Below are positions 1-6,782 of a stretch of DNA of 15,553 bases, piece by piece. The notes beneath the pieces are model-generated. The model did not search any database and had not been told where the DNA came from. It saw only the letters and a program-made list of their open reading frames with translations. A program made the position numbers and the translations under genes. The DNA lies in NCBI GenBank assembly GCA_002427045.1, contig DIPO01000004.1, forward strand, positions 1 through 15,553, in the 5' to 3' direction. Within the stretch, counting starts at the first letter, position 1. Every line of letters begins with the position of its first letter. Source of the DNA: Firmicutes bacterium UBA5486. GTDB taxonomy: Bacteria; Bacillota; UBA4882; UBA10575.

Positions 1-17
1 GAGAAGAAAAAAATTAA
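1..17 (+). CDS. 3' tail of a KDPG aldolase-like gene (partial, paralog of the eda at 12760-13413)
   Basis: The first 23 bases of the window are identical to 13397-13419, which spans the last codons and stop of the eda gene further down. Read in the eda frame, the fragment encodes the final residues E-E-K-N followed by TAA at 15-17. A similar terminator follows at once. The most likely reading is that a second eda-like gene ends at the left edge. Only about five codons are visible and they are A-rich, so the identity is inferred from the match and from the shared terminator, not from a domain. Confidence 0.5.
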
Positions 18-21
18 TATT

Positions 22-61
22 AAAACCCCGTTTTACCTCTGAAGTGAAACGGGGTTTTTTT
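22..61 (+). terminator. Rho-independent terminator after the partial gene
   Basis: CCCCGTTT (26-33) pairs with AAACGGGG (47-54). The stem extends inward through a T-G wobble and two more pairs to a 7-nt loop, and outward through A22-25 with T55-58. A run of seven T (55-61) follows. The stem core is the same as in the terminator after eda at 13428-13462. It separates the upstream transcript from the LacI gene. Confidence 0.9.
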
Positions 62-164
62 AACAACTAAATGTAAATACTAATAATAAATAAAAATTTC
101 TTATAACGTAAAAATAAATCTTTTAAAAAAGAAGGTAAATTAATATTTGTGACGAATAGTATAT

Positions 165-182
165 TTAGAAAACGATTTCTAA
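165..182. promoter_or_regulatory. LacI/GalR-type operator upstream of the regulator gene
   Basis: TTAGAAAACGATTTCTAA is a near-perfect inverted repeat with a central CG; 16 of 18 positions are symmetric. It has the centre and shape of LacI/GalR-family (cre-like) operators. A 17/18 identical copy lies at 2319-2336. It sits about 50 bp before the LacI start, which suggests autoregulation. A CcpA site is the main alternative because the core resembles a cre box. No convincing -35/-10 pair is visible around it. Confidence 0.7.
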
Positions 183-234
183 GAATTATTTGGGGTTTAT
201 ACCAAGAATAACAAGATAACAGGCTGTGAGGTTA

Positions 235-1248
235 ATGAGAGTTACAATTGAAGATATTGCAAATTCCGCTGGTGTTTCTAAGACAACTGTTTCTCGTGTT
301 CTCAATCAAAGGTATGAGTTTATGAGTGAGGAAACAAAAGAAAGAGTACTGCGGGTAATTAAGGAATTGGATTATAGTCCAAATTTGGTTGCTCAAAGTC
401 TAAAGAAAGGTAAAACACGATCTATAGGAGTGATTGTGCCTAATCTTCTTAACCCACATTATTCAGGGTTTGTTGAGGGCCTTGGTAAGTTATGCAAACA
501 AGAGAACTATAGCCTAATTCTTTGTAATGTTGGTGAAGATCCAGCTGAAGAAAGAAGATATATACAGACTTTACTTGCTAGACAAGTAGATGGACTTATT
601 GTTTGTTCGGTGGGAGAAAACACTGTTGTTTATCAGAATTTAGTTAAAAAAGGATTTCCTCTTGTTTTAGCTGATAGATCAATTGAAGGAGTATCGACGG
701 ATTTGGTTACTGTAGATGATTTTAAAGGAGCTTATATCGCGACAACACACTTAATTTCTTTAGGACATCGTCGAATCTCCCTTATTATTCCTCCTATTAA
801 AAATCTTTCTACTCGTTTTAACCGGTTGGCTGGATACAAGAAAGCCTTAACTGAACAAGGAGTTTATGAGAGTTCTAATCTGATAAAAATGGTTACACCC
901 GGGTCGGGTGAAGTTGAAACAGTAATTGATGAATTGCTGAAGGAAAATACTCCCCCGACTGCAATTTTTGCTACCAATGCGTTATTAGGTTTAGATGTAA
1001 TTAAGTCATTAAAACTTCGGAAGAAAAAAATTCCTCAAGAAATTGCGTTAGTGGTTTATGATGAGGCTCCGTGGGCTGAACTTTTAGCACCTCCTTTAAC
1101 GACTGTTTTTCAACCTGCACTTAAACTGGGAATTACTGCCGGCAAACAGTTAATTGAAAGAATTAATACAAAAAAAGTCCAAGAACCGGTGAATATTCTT
1201 TTAGAACCGAAGTTATTAATTCGTGAGTCTACATTAGGGGGGAGATGA
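235..1248 (+). CDS. LacI/GalR-family transcriptional regulator
   Basis: A DNA-binding repressor of the LacI/GalR family and the likely local regulator of this catabolic locus. Residues 1-50 form the helix-turn-helix plus hinge: a TIEDIANSAGVSKTTVSRVLN-type start with the SPNLVAQSL hinge region. The rest is a periplasmic-binding-protein-like effector domain beginning at RSIGVIVPNLLNPHY and ending in a conserved LLEPKLLIRES tail. At 337 aa it has the family's usual length. I chose ATG 235 because family members usually begin M-x-V-T-I-x-D-I-A. An in-frame GTG at 226 would add three residues, and GAGG at 228-231 lies close to 235. The effector cannot be read from the sequence. Two near-identical operators (165-182 and 2319-2336) make self-repression and control of the amidohydrolase/ABC operon likely. 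Confidence 0.95.
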   Translation: MRVTIEDIANSAGVSKTTVSRVLNQRYEFMSEETKERVLRVIKELDYSPNLVAQSLKKGKTRSIGVIVPNLLNPHYSGFVEGLGKLCKQENYSLILCNVGEDPAEERRYIQTLLARQVDGLIVCSVGENTVVYQNLVKKGFPLVLADRSIEGVSTDLVTVDDFKGAYIATTHLISLGHRRISLIIPPIKNLSTRFNRLAGYKKALTEQGVYESSNLIKMVTPGSGEVETVIDELLKENTPPTAIFATNALLGLDVIKSLKLRKKKIPQEIALVVYDEAPWAELLAPPLTTVFQPALKLGITAGKQLIERINTKKVQEPVNILLEPKLLIRESTLGGR

Positions 1249-1277
1249 ACTATAGTTATATTTTTTTAAGATAAATA

Positions 1278-1302
1278 GAAACCGATAAACGAAATCGATA
1301 AC
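1278..1302 (+). repeat. Tandem direct repeat in the eamA promoter region
   Basis: GAAACCGATAAAC (1278-1290) is followed directly by GAAATCGATAAC (1291-1302), two copies differing by one substitution and one inserted A. The GAAATCG core also occurs in the reverse-complement half of the LacI-type operators, so these may be half-sites for the regulator. The pair ends just before a TATAAT at 1303-1308. Confidence 0.5.
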
Positions 1303-1308
1303 TATAAT
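1303..1308 (+). promoter_or_regulatory. Possible -10 box of the eamA promoter
   Basis: A perfect TATAAT lies about 90 bp upstream of the chosen eamA start. No good -35 hexamer is found 16-18 bp upstream; that place is taken by the direct repeats at 1278-1302. This would fit an activator-dependent promoter or may be chance in AT-rich DNA. Confidence 0.35.
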
Positions 1309-1394
1309 GTTATGTATGCGTTTCTTTGGATGTTAACATTTTAAAAAGATTATTATCTTTTGGAAAATTTGAAAAGAGTTATGGTGATTATAAA

Positions 1395-2270
1395 ATGAGC
1401 TTCAAGCGAGGGTTTATTAAGAAAAAACTATTTCACCCAAAATTATTACTATTTATGACAGCCCTTTTTTGGGGAGGAACATATGTTATTAGTAAGCAGG
1501 CCTTGGATAAGCTTGCTCCGCTACAGTTAGTAACATATCGATTTTTTATTGCTTTTACTACTCTTTTTATCATTTATTATCCTTCCATTAAGAAAAATTG
1601 GAGAGCAAATCTATGGCCTGGTATAAAATTAGGATTAATATTAACACTTGCTTTTCTTTTTCAGACGTATGGGTTAAATTTTATTACTCCATCTACTGCC
1701 GGGTTTTTATCCGGACTCTATGTAGTTATGGTTGGTTTATTTGAATCAGTAATTTATAAAAAAAAATTATCTCATTCGGAATGGACAGGGGTAATCCTAG
1801 CCATTGGAGGCTTGTTAGTTATCTCCTGGAGAGGAACGATTATATTTAATATTGGGGATTTGTTAACTGTTTTAAGTGCAGTTTGCTTTGCTTTTCATAT
1901 TATTGTTACTGGTAGAATGGTTGCTTCTTCTAATCCGGAGACATTGACAGTATTTCAGTTTGGAACGGTTGCCATAATTGCTTGGATATTATCTCCGGTA
2001 AAGTTTGGAATACTAACTCTTACTAGTTCTACTTGGATCAGCCTTATTTATTTAGGAGTTTTTGCGACAGCAGTGGCATTTTTATTTCAAACTGTAGCAC
2101 AAAAAAGAACATCCTCAGTGAGTACAGCCATAATATTAACATTAGAACCAGCTTTTGCTGCTTTGATTGCCTTTGTAATAGGGGCAGAATCGATTTCTTT
2201 AAATCTTATTGTTGGGGGTTTGCTTATAATTGCTGGAATGTTGGCATCTTCTATCCAAAGTGAGAAATAA
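1395..2270 (+). CDS. EamA/DMT-superfamily membrane transporter
   Basis: A multi-spanning inner-membrane protein of the drug/metabolite transporter superfamily, with two EamA repeats and about ten hydrophobic helices across 291 aa. The first repeat opens with the typical FMTALFWGGTYVISK and LVTYRFFIA motifs. The second carries LTVLSAVCFAFHIIVTG and a C-terminal LEPAFAALIAFVIGAE motif, the usual EamA hallmark. I chose ATG 1395 because GGTGA at 1383-1387 sits seven bases upstream and the protein then starts like other family members. An in-frame TTG at 1326 would add 23 atypical residues. It lies between the LacI gene and the catabolic genes and could import the substrate or export an intermediate or amino-acid product. 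The direction and solute are unknown. Confidence 0.9.
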   Translation: MSFKRGFIKKKLFHPKLLLFMTALFWGGTYVISKQALDKLAPLQLVTYRFFIAFTTLFIIYYPSIKKNWRANLWPGIKLGLILTLAFLFQTYGLNFITPSTAGFLSGLYVVMVGLFESVIYKKKLSHSEWTGVILAIGGLLVISWRGTIIFNIGDLLTVLSAVCFAFHIIVTGRMVASSNPETLTVFQFGTVAIIAWILSPVKFGILTLTSSTWISLIYLGVFATAVAFLFQTVAQKRTSSVSTAIILTLEPAFAALIAFVIGAESISLNLIVGGLLIIAGMLASSIQSEK

Positions 2271-2309
2271 CTGAATAAATTAGAAACAAGTTAAGATAAA
2301 GAATAACTC

Positions 2310-2337
2310 TTTAAATTATTAGAAAACGATTTATAAA
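2310..2337 (+). promoter_or_regulatory. Candidate promoter of the amidohydrolase/ABC operon
   Basis: TTTAAA (2310-2315) and TATAAA (2332-2337) are 16 bp apart. The LacI-type operator at 2319-2336 fills the spacer and overlaps the -10, so bound repressor would block RNA polymerase. The -35 is weak. Confidence 0.45.
2319..2336. promoter_or_regulatory. LacI/GalR-type operator upstream of the amidohydrolase operon
   Basis: TTAGAAAACGATTTATAA matches the operator at 165-182 at 17 of 18 positions. It lies about 30 bp before the start of the first amidohydrolase. The two copies, one before the regulator and one before the first catabolic gene, are the best evidence in the window for a common regulon. 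Confidence 0.7.
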
Positions 2338-2368
2338 AAGTTTATTATGAGAATGGGGATGATTTGAG

Positions 2369-3535
2369 ATGAAAAAGGTCTTATTTTCGGGAGCATCAGT
2401 CATTAGGATGGAGGAGAAAAAATGTTTTACTGAAAAGCTGGATTTACTTACTAATGGGGATTATATTGAGAAATTGGCGCCAACTGGAAAGATTAAAAGC
2501 TCAGAATATGATGAAGAGATTAACTGTAAAGATTTCTTTATTTCACCCGGATTAATTGATGCCCATAATCATCTAGGCTTGGAACCTGGAGATGAATATG
2601 CTCAAATGCAGGAAAAGGATGCGATGATAGCTTTACGAGCAGCGAAAAATGCTGGGGTTGACTTGCTAAGCGGTGTTACCAGTATGCGTACTCTTGGTGA
2701 AAAAAATTATATTGATCTTGAATACAAAAGGGCTTTTGCTGAAGGAATGCTTCTTGGTCCAAAAATTACTGTAAGTGGGCCAGCATTGGTGGCAACCGGG
2801 GGAGTCGGTTGGTATATGCATCAAGAAGTTGATGGAACAGAAGAAATTAGGAAAGCTGTTAGACAAAGACTGAAAGCTGGGGTTGATACCATAAAGGTGA
2901 TGGTAACTGGGGGGATATCTGACCGCGATACTGATCCAACTAGATGTTATTTTTCACAGGAGGAACTAAATGTTCTGGTAGATGAGGCTCACGAGGCAGG
3001 TAAACCTACCTCTGCTCATATTTATGGTGGAGTTGGATGTTACCGAGCGATTGAAGCTGGTATAGATGCCATTGAGCATGGTTTTCTATTTACTGATGAT
3101 ATGTTAGAAAAGATGGCTGAAAAAATGATAACTCTAGTAATTACGCCTAGTATTCTTTCATCTAATCCATCTGAAGGGCCTGAATGGAGGAGACTGAGAT
3201 TAGCTGCTATCCAAAAACGATATCTGCAGGTGCTTCATAAAGCTAAAGAATTAAAAATTACCATGGCAATTGGTTCAGATTGCAATCACTCTCCTTATTT
3301 TTTCAATAATCTCCTTTGTGAATTGAAGAACTACGGGATGAAACCAGAAGATATTTTGATTTCTGCTACATTAAACGGAGCAAAGGTTAGTGGTTTAGGA
3401 GATACAGGGCAGATTGTTCCAGGGAAAAAGGCTGATTTAATTGTGCTTAAAGCAAATCCCTTAGAAAAGATAGAGGCGTTAAGAGAAGTAGCTTTGGTTG
3501 TAAAAGAAGGAAAAGTGATATCACGCAGAGCCTAA
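2369..3535 (+). CDS. Amidohydrolase (imidazolonepropionase/prolidase-like metal-dependent hydrolase)
   Basis: A cytosolic metal-dependent hydrolase of the amidohydrolase superfamily, in the group often annotated as imidazolonepropionase-like or Xaa-Pro dipeptidase-like. The TIM-barrel metal ligands are visible: H66 and H68 in LIDAHNHLG, the probable carboxylated lysine K176 in TIKVMVTGG, H217 in SAHIYG, H237 in IEHG, and D304 in IGSDCNHSP. The C-terminal GKKADLIVLKANPLE segment is the small beta-sandwich lobe. At 388 aa it is complete and of normal length. It is the first gene of the operon behind the operator at 2319-2336. It probably hydrolyses an amide, lactam or related C-N bond of the imported compound or an intermediate. 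The exact substrate cannot be assigned, since members of this group act on acyl-amino acids, dipeptides and cyclic amides. Confidence 0.9.
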   Translation: MKKVLFSGASVIRMEEKKCFTEKLDLLTNGDYIEKLAPTGKIKSSEYDEEINCKDFFISPGLIDAHNHLGLEPGDEYAQMQEKDAMIALRAAKNAGVDLLSGVTSMRTLGEKNYIDLEYKRAFAEGMLLGPKITVSGPALVATGGVGWYMHQEVDGTEEIRKAVRQRLKAGVDTIKVMVTGGISDRDTDPTRCYFSQEELNVLVDEAHEAGKPTSAHIYGGVGCYRAIEAGIDAIEHGFLFTDDMLEKMAEKMITLVITPSILSSNPSEGPEWRRLRLAAIQKRYLQVLHKAKELKITMAIGSDCNHSPYFFNNLLCELKNYGMKPEDILISATLNGAKVSGLGDTGQIVPGKKADLIVLKANPLEKIEALREVALVVKEGKVISRRA

Positions 3536-3630
3536 GTGGATGTTTTAATTGAAAAATACTAGGATTTTTAAGGGGGTGATAAGAGAAAACATAATTCTAT
3601 TTCTAAAAAATAAAAAAGGAAGGGAAAAAA

Positions 3631-4923
3631 ATGAACAAAAGACGATTAAAATTAGTATTGTTGTTGAGTACATTCTGTCTACTTCTAATTTCTGGAGTAA
3701 TACAGGCTAAGACTAAAGTAACTTTTTGGATCGATCGCGATGAAATTTCAGAATTTACAGAGCCAACTCTTTTTGAACTAGTTGATGAATATAACAAAAA
3801 ACATAAAAATATCTTTATTGATCTGAAAAATGTAATGTCTTCTGGTTCTGGAGCTACGGGAACTGGTTCTGCTTCTAGTTATAATACAAAAGTGATGGCA
3901 GCTTTAGCTACTAATATTGGCCCTGATATTTGGTGGAATTACGATGCGGATATGGCGCCTCCAATTGCCGCAGGTTACGTAGATCCCGCTCCTTCTTATG
4001 TAACGGAAAACATGAAGAAGAACGGAATCTATGAGTGGGTGCTTCAGGCTATGTCTATGAATACTGGAAAGGTATATGGGGTTCCTCACGATGTAATGTG
4101 GGGTGCGATGCTATATAATAAAAAGTTTTTCCGCGAAGCTGGTTTGGATCCCGAAGAAGGGCCGAAAACCTGGGATGATTTTATCAATTACGCTATAAAG
4201 CTATCCAAGTGGGATAAAAATGGGAAATTAATTCGTGCCGGTTATAGTGTTAGGTTTACTGGAGGGTTGGTTGGAACTGCGGATAAATGGGCCCATTTCC
4301 TAATGTGCGCTGGAGGACAATTGCTAGATGAAAGTGGGGAAAAGGCTGCTTTTAATAGTAAAGCTGGTATAGAAGCACTTCAACTTTATGTTGATTTGGT
4401 TCATAAGTATAAAGTTGATGCCCTTGATTTTCCCCGAGATATTCAAGCTTTTGCTCAGGGATATATCGCGATGATTGCTCCAAGAGAAGCTTTTATGATC
4501 CCTTGGATAAGAGAGTATGCTAGAGATCTAGATCTAGGTGTCTGTTATATGCCTGCCAAAACCAGACATGCAAGTTCTGGTGCGGTCCGTATGATTTCTG
4601 TTAATCAAAATAGTAAGGTAAAAGAAGAGGCTTGGGCTTTCTTGGATTGGTTAAACCAACCGAAGCAGGCTAAAAGGATGTATGTTAACAACAAACAACT
4701 TCCAGCTTATGCTCCTTTAGCCGAGTCACCGATTTACGATGGTATAGAATTTAAAGCTTGGACTACACATCCGAATGTTATTGCTAGAGCAGAATCAGTT
4801 AAACTTGGAGAGATCTATCCAATCATTGGCAGGGCAGTACAATCTGCCGTTTATCAGAAACAAGGAGTAAAAGAAGCTTTGGATGATGCAGCGGCTCAGG
4901 TAAACAAAATCCTTAGTAAATAA
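3631..4923 (+). CDS. ABC transporter solute-binding protein, CUT1 (carbohydrate) type
   Basis: The extracellular receptor of an ABC importer, family 1 extracellular solute-binding protein (430 aa). Residues 1-26 form a signal peptide: K/R-rich start, hydrophobic core LVLLLSTFCLLLISGV, and a probable signal peptidase I site after VIQA. There is no lipobox; the only Cys in the core is preceded by S-T-F, which is not a lipoprotein signal. The mature protein begins KTKVTFWIDR, shows NIGPDIWWNYD and the GVPHDVMWGAMLYNKKFF hinge motif of the family, and ends with a helical tail. GGAAGGG about six bases upstream sets the start. It is followed by its two permeases, separated by a large palindrome. 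The family and the nearby KDG genes suggest a sugar or sugar-acid ligand, possibly nitrogen-containing. Confidence 0.95.
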   Translation: MNKRRLKLVLLLSTFCLLLISGVIQAKTKVTFWIDRDEISEFTEPTLFELVDEYNKKHKNIFIDLKNVMSSGSGATGTGSASSYNTKVMAALATNIGPDIWWNYDADMAPPIAAGYVDPAPSYVTENMKKNGIYEWVLQAMSMNTGKVYGVPHDVMWGAMLYNKKFFREAGLDPEEGPKTWDDFINYAIKLSKWDKNGKLIRAGYSVRFTGGLVGTADKWAHFLMCAGGQLLDESGEKAAFNSKAGIEALQLYVDLVHKYKVDALDFPRDIQAFAQGYIAMIAPREAFMIPWIREYARDLDLGVCYMPAKTRHASSGAVRMISVNQNSKVKEEAWAFLDWLNQPKQAKRMYVNNKQLPAYAPLAESPIYDGIEFKAWTTHPNVIARAESVKLGEIYPIIGRAVQSAVYQKQGVKEALDDAAAQVNKILSK

Positions 4924-4934
4924 ATAAAAACAGG

Positions 4935-4976
4935 TGTTGTATTTTCGGACGGTTTAAACCGTCCGAAAATACAACA
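4935..4976. repeat. Perfect 42-bp palindrome between binding-protein and permease genes
   Basis: Both 21-base halves are exact reverse complements, centred on GGTTTAAACC (4951-4960). In RNA this gives a very stable hairpin of about 19 bp with a 4-nt loop. No T-tract follows on the + strand, so it is not a classic terminator. It begins 11 bases after the binding-protein stop and ends just before the AAAGGTGG ribosome binding site of the next gene. Hairpins at this place in sugar ABC operons often protect the binding-protein mRNA and lower permease expression. Its perfect symmetry also fits a mobile repeat element or a protein-binding site. Confidence 0.95.
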
Positions 4977-4993
4977 AAAAAGGTGGTCTTATT

Positions 4994-5872
4994 ATGAAAG
5001 CTAAAACTAAAAAAAATCTTATTTCTTACCTAATGCTCTCTCCAGTTCTTGTCTTTTTTATTATCTTTGTTTATTACCCAATTATTATGTCGGCGATAGG
5101 AAGTTTTTTTGACTGGACGATTCTTGGTAAATTTGAATTTATTGGTTTTAATAATTATAAAGAACTATTCCAATCCTCTCTTTTTAGGAAGTCGTTGTCA
5201 AATACTCTTTATTATGTTATATTTTCTGTTTCCATTAGTACGGTATTAGCCTTTTTTCTCGCCTTCCTTCTTAATCGCATACCAAAGTTTAATAGCTTTT
5301 TCCGGACAACCTATTTTGTTCCGGTAGTAACATCACTAGTAGCTATATCAATTGTATGGAAATGGATTTTTGAACCTCGGGTAGGTATATTAAACTACTT
5401 TTTATCTCTTTTTAACATCCCCTCAAAAGCCTGGTTGTTGAACGAAAAATTAGCGATGCCCTCTGTAATTTTAATGAGTATTTGGAAAAATACTGGTTTC
5501 TATATGATTATTTTTCTTACTGGATTAAAGGGAATATCGAGAGATTATTATGAGGCAGCTGAGATAGACGGAGCATCTACCTGGCAACAGATTAGATTTA
5601 TCACACTTCCACTATTAACACCTATTACTTTCTTCGTGTTAACTATGAATATGCTCCGAGCATGGCAAGTATTTCCGGAGATATTTGTTATGACCCAAGG
5701 GGGACCAGTAGATGCTACCAGGGTAGTAGTTTTTGATATATGGGAATATGCCTTTCAATATTTACGTTTGGGTTACGGTTCGGCTGCATCTTATGTGCTT
5801 TTTATCATTATTCTTGTAATTACTTTTATCCAAAACAAAGCAATGAAAGTAAAAGAATATGAAGGCGTATAA
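4994..5872 (+). CDS. ABC transporter permease, CUT1 type (MalF/UgpA-like)
   Basis: One of two membrane subunits of the sugar-type ABC importer (292 aa). It has about six hydrophobic helices, starting with YLMLSPVLVFFIIFVYYPII. The cytoplasmic EAA loop is clear at about 187-209 (YEAAEIDGASTWQQIRFITL, then PLLTP); it docks on the ATPase. The conserved family features FVP near 110 and the tail motif RLGYGSAASYVLF are present. The start is set by AAAGGTGG seven bases upstream, directly after the palindrome at 4935-4976, so the hairpin could limit ribosome access. It pairs with the permease at 5917-6747 and the binding protein at 3631-4923. Confidence 0.95.
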   Translation: MKAKTKKNLISYLMLSPVLVFFIIFVYYPIIMSAIGSFFDWTILGKFEFIGFNNYKELFQSSLFRKSLSNTLYYVIFSVSISTVLAFFLAFLLNRIPKFNSFFRTTYFVPVVTSLVAISIVWKWIFEPRVGILNYFLSLFNIPSKAWLLNEKLAMPSVILMSIWKNTGFYMIIFLTGLKGISRDYYEAAEIDGASTWQQIRFITLPLLTPITFFVLTMNMLRAWQVFPEIFVMTQGGPVDATRVVVFDIWEYAFQYLRLGYGSAASYVLFIIILVITFIQNKAMKVKEYEGV

Positions 5873-5916
5873 GATATTATTTTGTTTAGTTAAAAGGTCA
5901 AAGGAGTTGATTTCGG

Positions 5917-6747
5917 GTGACAATGAGCCAGAAAAAAATTTCAGAGATAATAATTTATATCATTTTGTTCATTGGGGCTATGGTAGTTTTGTTTCCCTTT
6001 ATATGGATGGTGCTAACTGCTTTAAAGCCGCCTCATGAAGCTCTAGCCTATCCTCCTATTTTTTTCCCTAAGAATCCTACTTTGGACAATTTTATTAAGG
6101 TCTTTACTCAAGTGCCATTTTCAAGATATCTGCTCAATAGCATTTATGTTAGTACAGTAATTACTGTTAGTACGCTTTTCTTTTGTTCTTTGGGAGGCTA
6201 TGTTTTTGCTAAACATAAATTTCCGCTTCGAGATTTTATCTTTCTTGGAGTAATTGCCAAATTAATGATACCCAATCAGGTGCAGTTGATTCCTATGTAC
6301 TTTATCACCCAGCGATTACATTTAATTGATAATCTCTGGGGTATAATTGTTCCTGGTCTAATGGGTGCCTTCGGTATTTTCTTTATGAGACAGTTTTTCT
6401 TTGGGGTACCCGACTCACTTTTGGAAGCAGGTAAGATTGATGGATTATCTGAGTTTGGGTTATATTTCAAAATTGCTCTGCCTCTTTGTAAACCTGCCTT
6501 GGCTACTTTGGCAATTATTACTTTTATTTACGCTTGGGATGATTTTATGTGGCCTTTGATTATTATTAATTCTCAAGAGAACATGACTTTACCTTTAGGG
6601 TTGGCAGTTTTTGAAGGCCATTATTTTGCTCAATATGGATTAACGATGGCTGCTGCTACTGTATCTATTCTTCCTATGCTAATTGTCTATTTGTTTATGC
6701 AGAAGCAGATTATTGAATCGATGGCTTACACTGGTATTAAAGAATAA
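5917..6747 (+). CDS. ABC transporter permease, CUT1 type (MalG/UgpE-like)
   Basis: The second membrane subunit of the importer (276 aa), with six predicted helices. The N-terminal VLFPFIWMVLTALKPPHEA segment is typical of MalG-type subunits. The EAA loop lies at about 170-193 (LEAGKIDGLSEFGLYFKIAL, then PLCKP) and the C-terminus ends with the usual family helix. I kept GTG 5917, because AAGGAG at 5901-5906 sits ten bases before it; ATG 5923 would be 16 bases away. It follows the MalF-like gene by 44 bases. No ATPase gene follows, so the importer must use an ATP-binding subunit encoded elsewhere, as many Gram-positive-lineage CUT1 systems do with an MsmX/MsmK-type shared ATPase. Confidence 0.95.
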   Translation: MTMSQKKISEIIIYIILFIGAMVVLFPFIWMVLTALKPPHEALAYPPIFFPKNPTLDNFIKVFTQVPFSRYLLNSIYVSTVITVSTLFFCSLGGYVFAKHKFPLRDFIFLGVIAKLMIPNQVQLIPMYFITQRLHLIDNLWGIIVPGLMGAFGIFFMRQFFFGVPDSLLEAGKIDGLSEFGLYFKIALPLCKPALATLAIITFIYAWDDFMWPLIIINSQENMTLPLGLAVFEGHYFAQYGLTMAAATVSILPMLIVYLFMQKQIIESMAYTGIKE

Positions 6748-6782
6748 AAATACTCAGTACAAGGAGAAAGGAGAAATGGAGA

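Noticed and set aside
1326..1394. N-terminal extension of the EamA transporter from TTG 1326
   Set aside because: The added residues do not resemble the family, and a GGTGA ribosome binding site fits ATG 1395.
2033..2263. 76-codon + frame inside the EamA gene
   Set aside because: Out of frame with an intact transporter and without a start signal.
4935..4976. Palindrome as an intrinsic terminator of the + strand operon
   Set aside because: It is followed by A-rich sequence and not by T, and the permease ribosome binding site comes at once.
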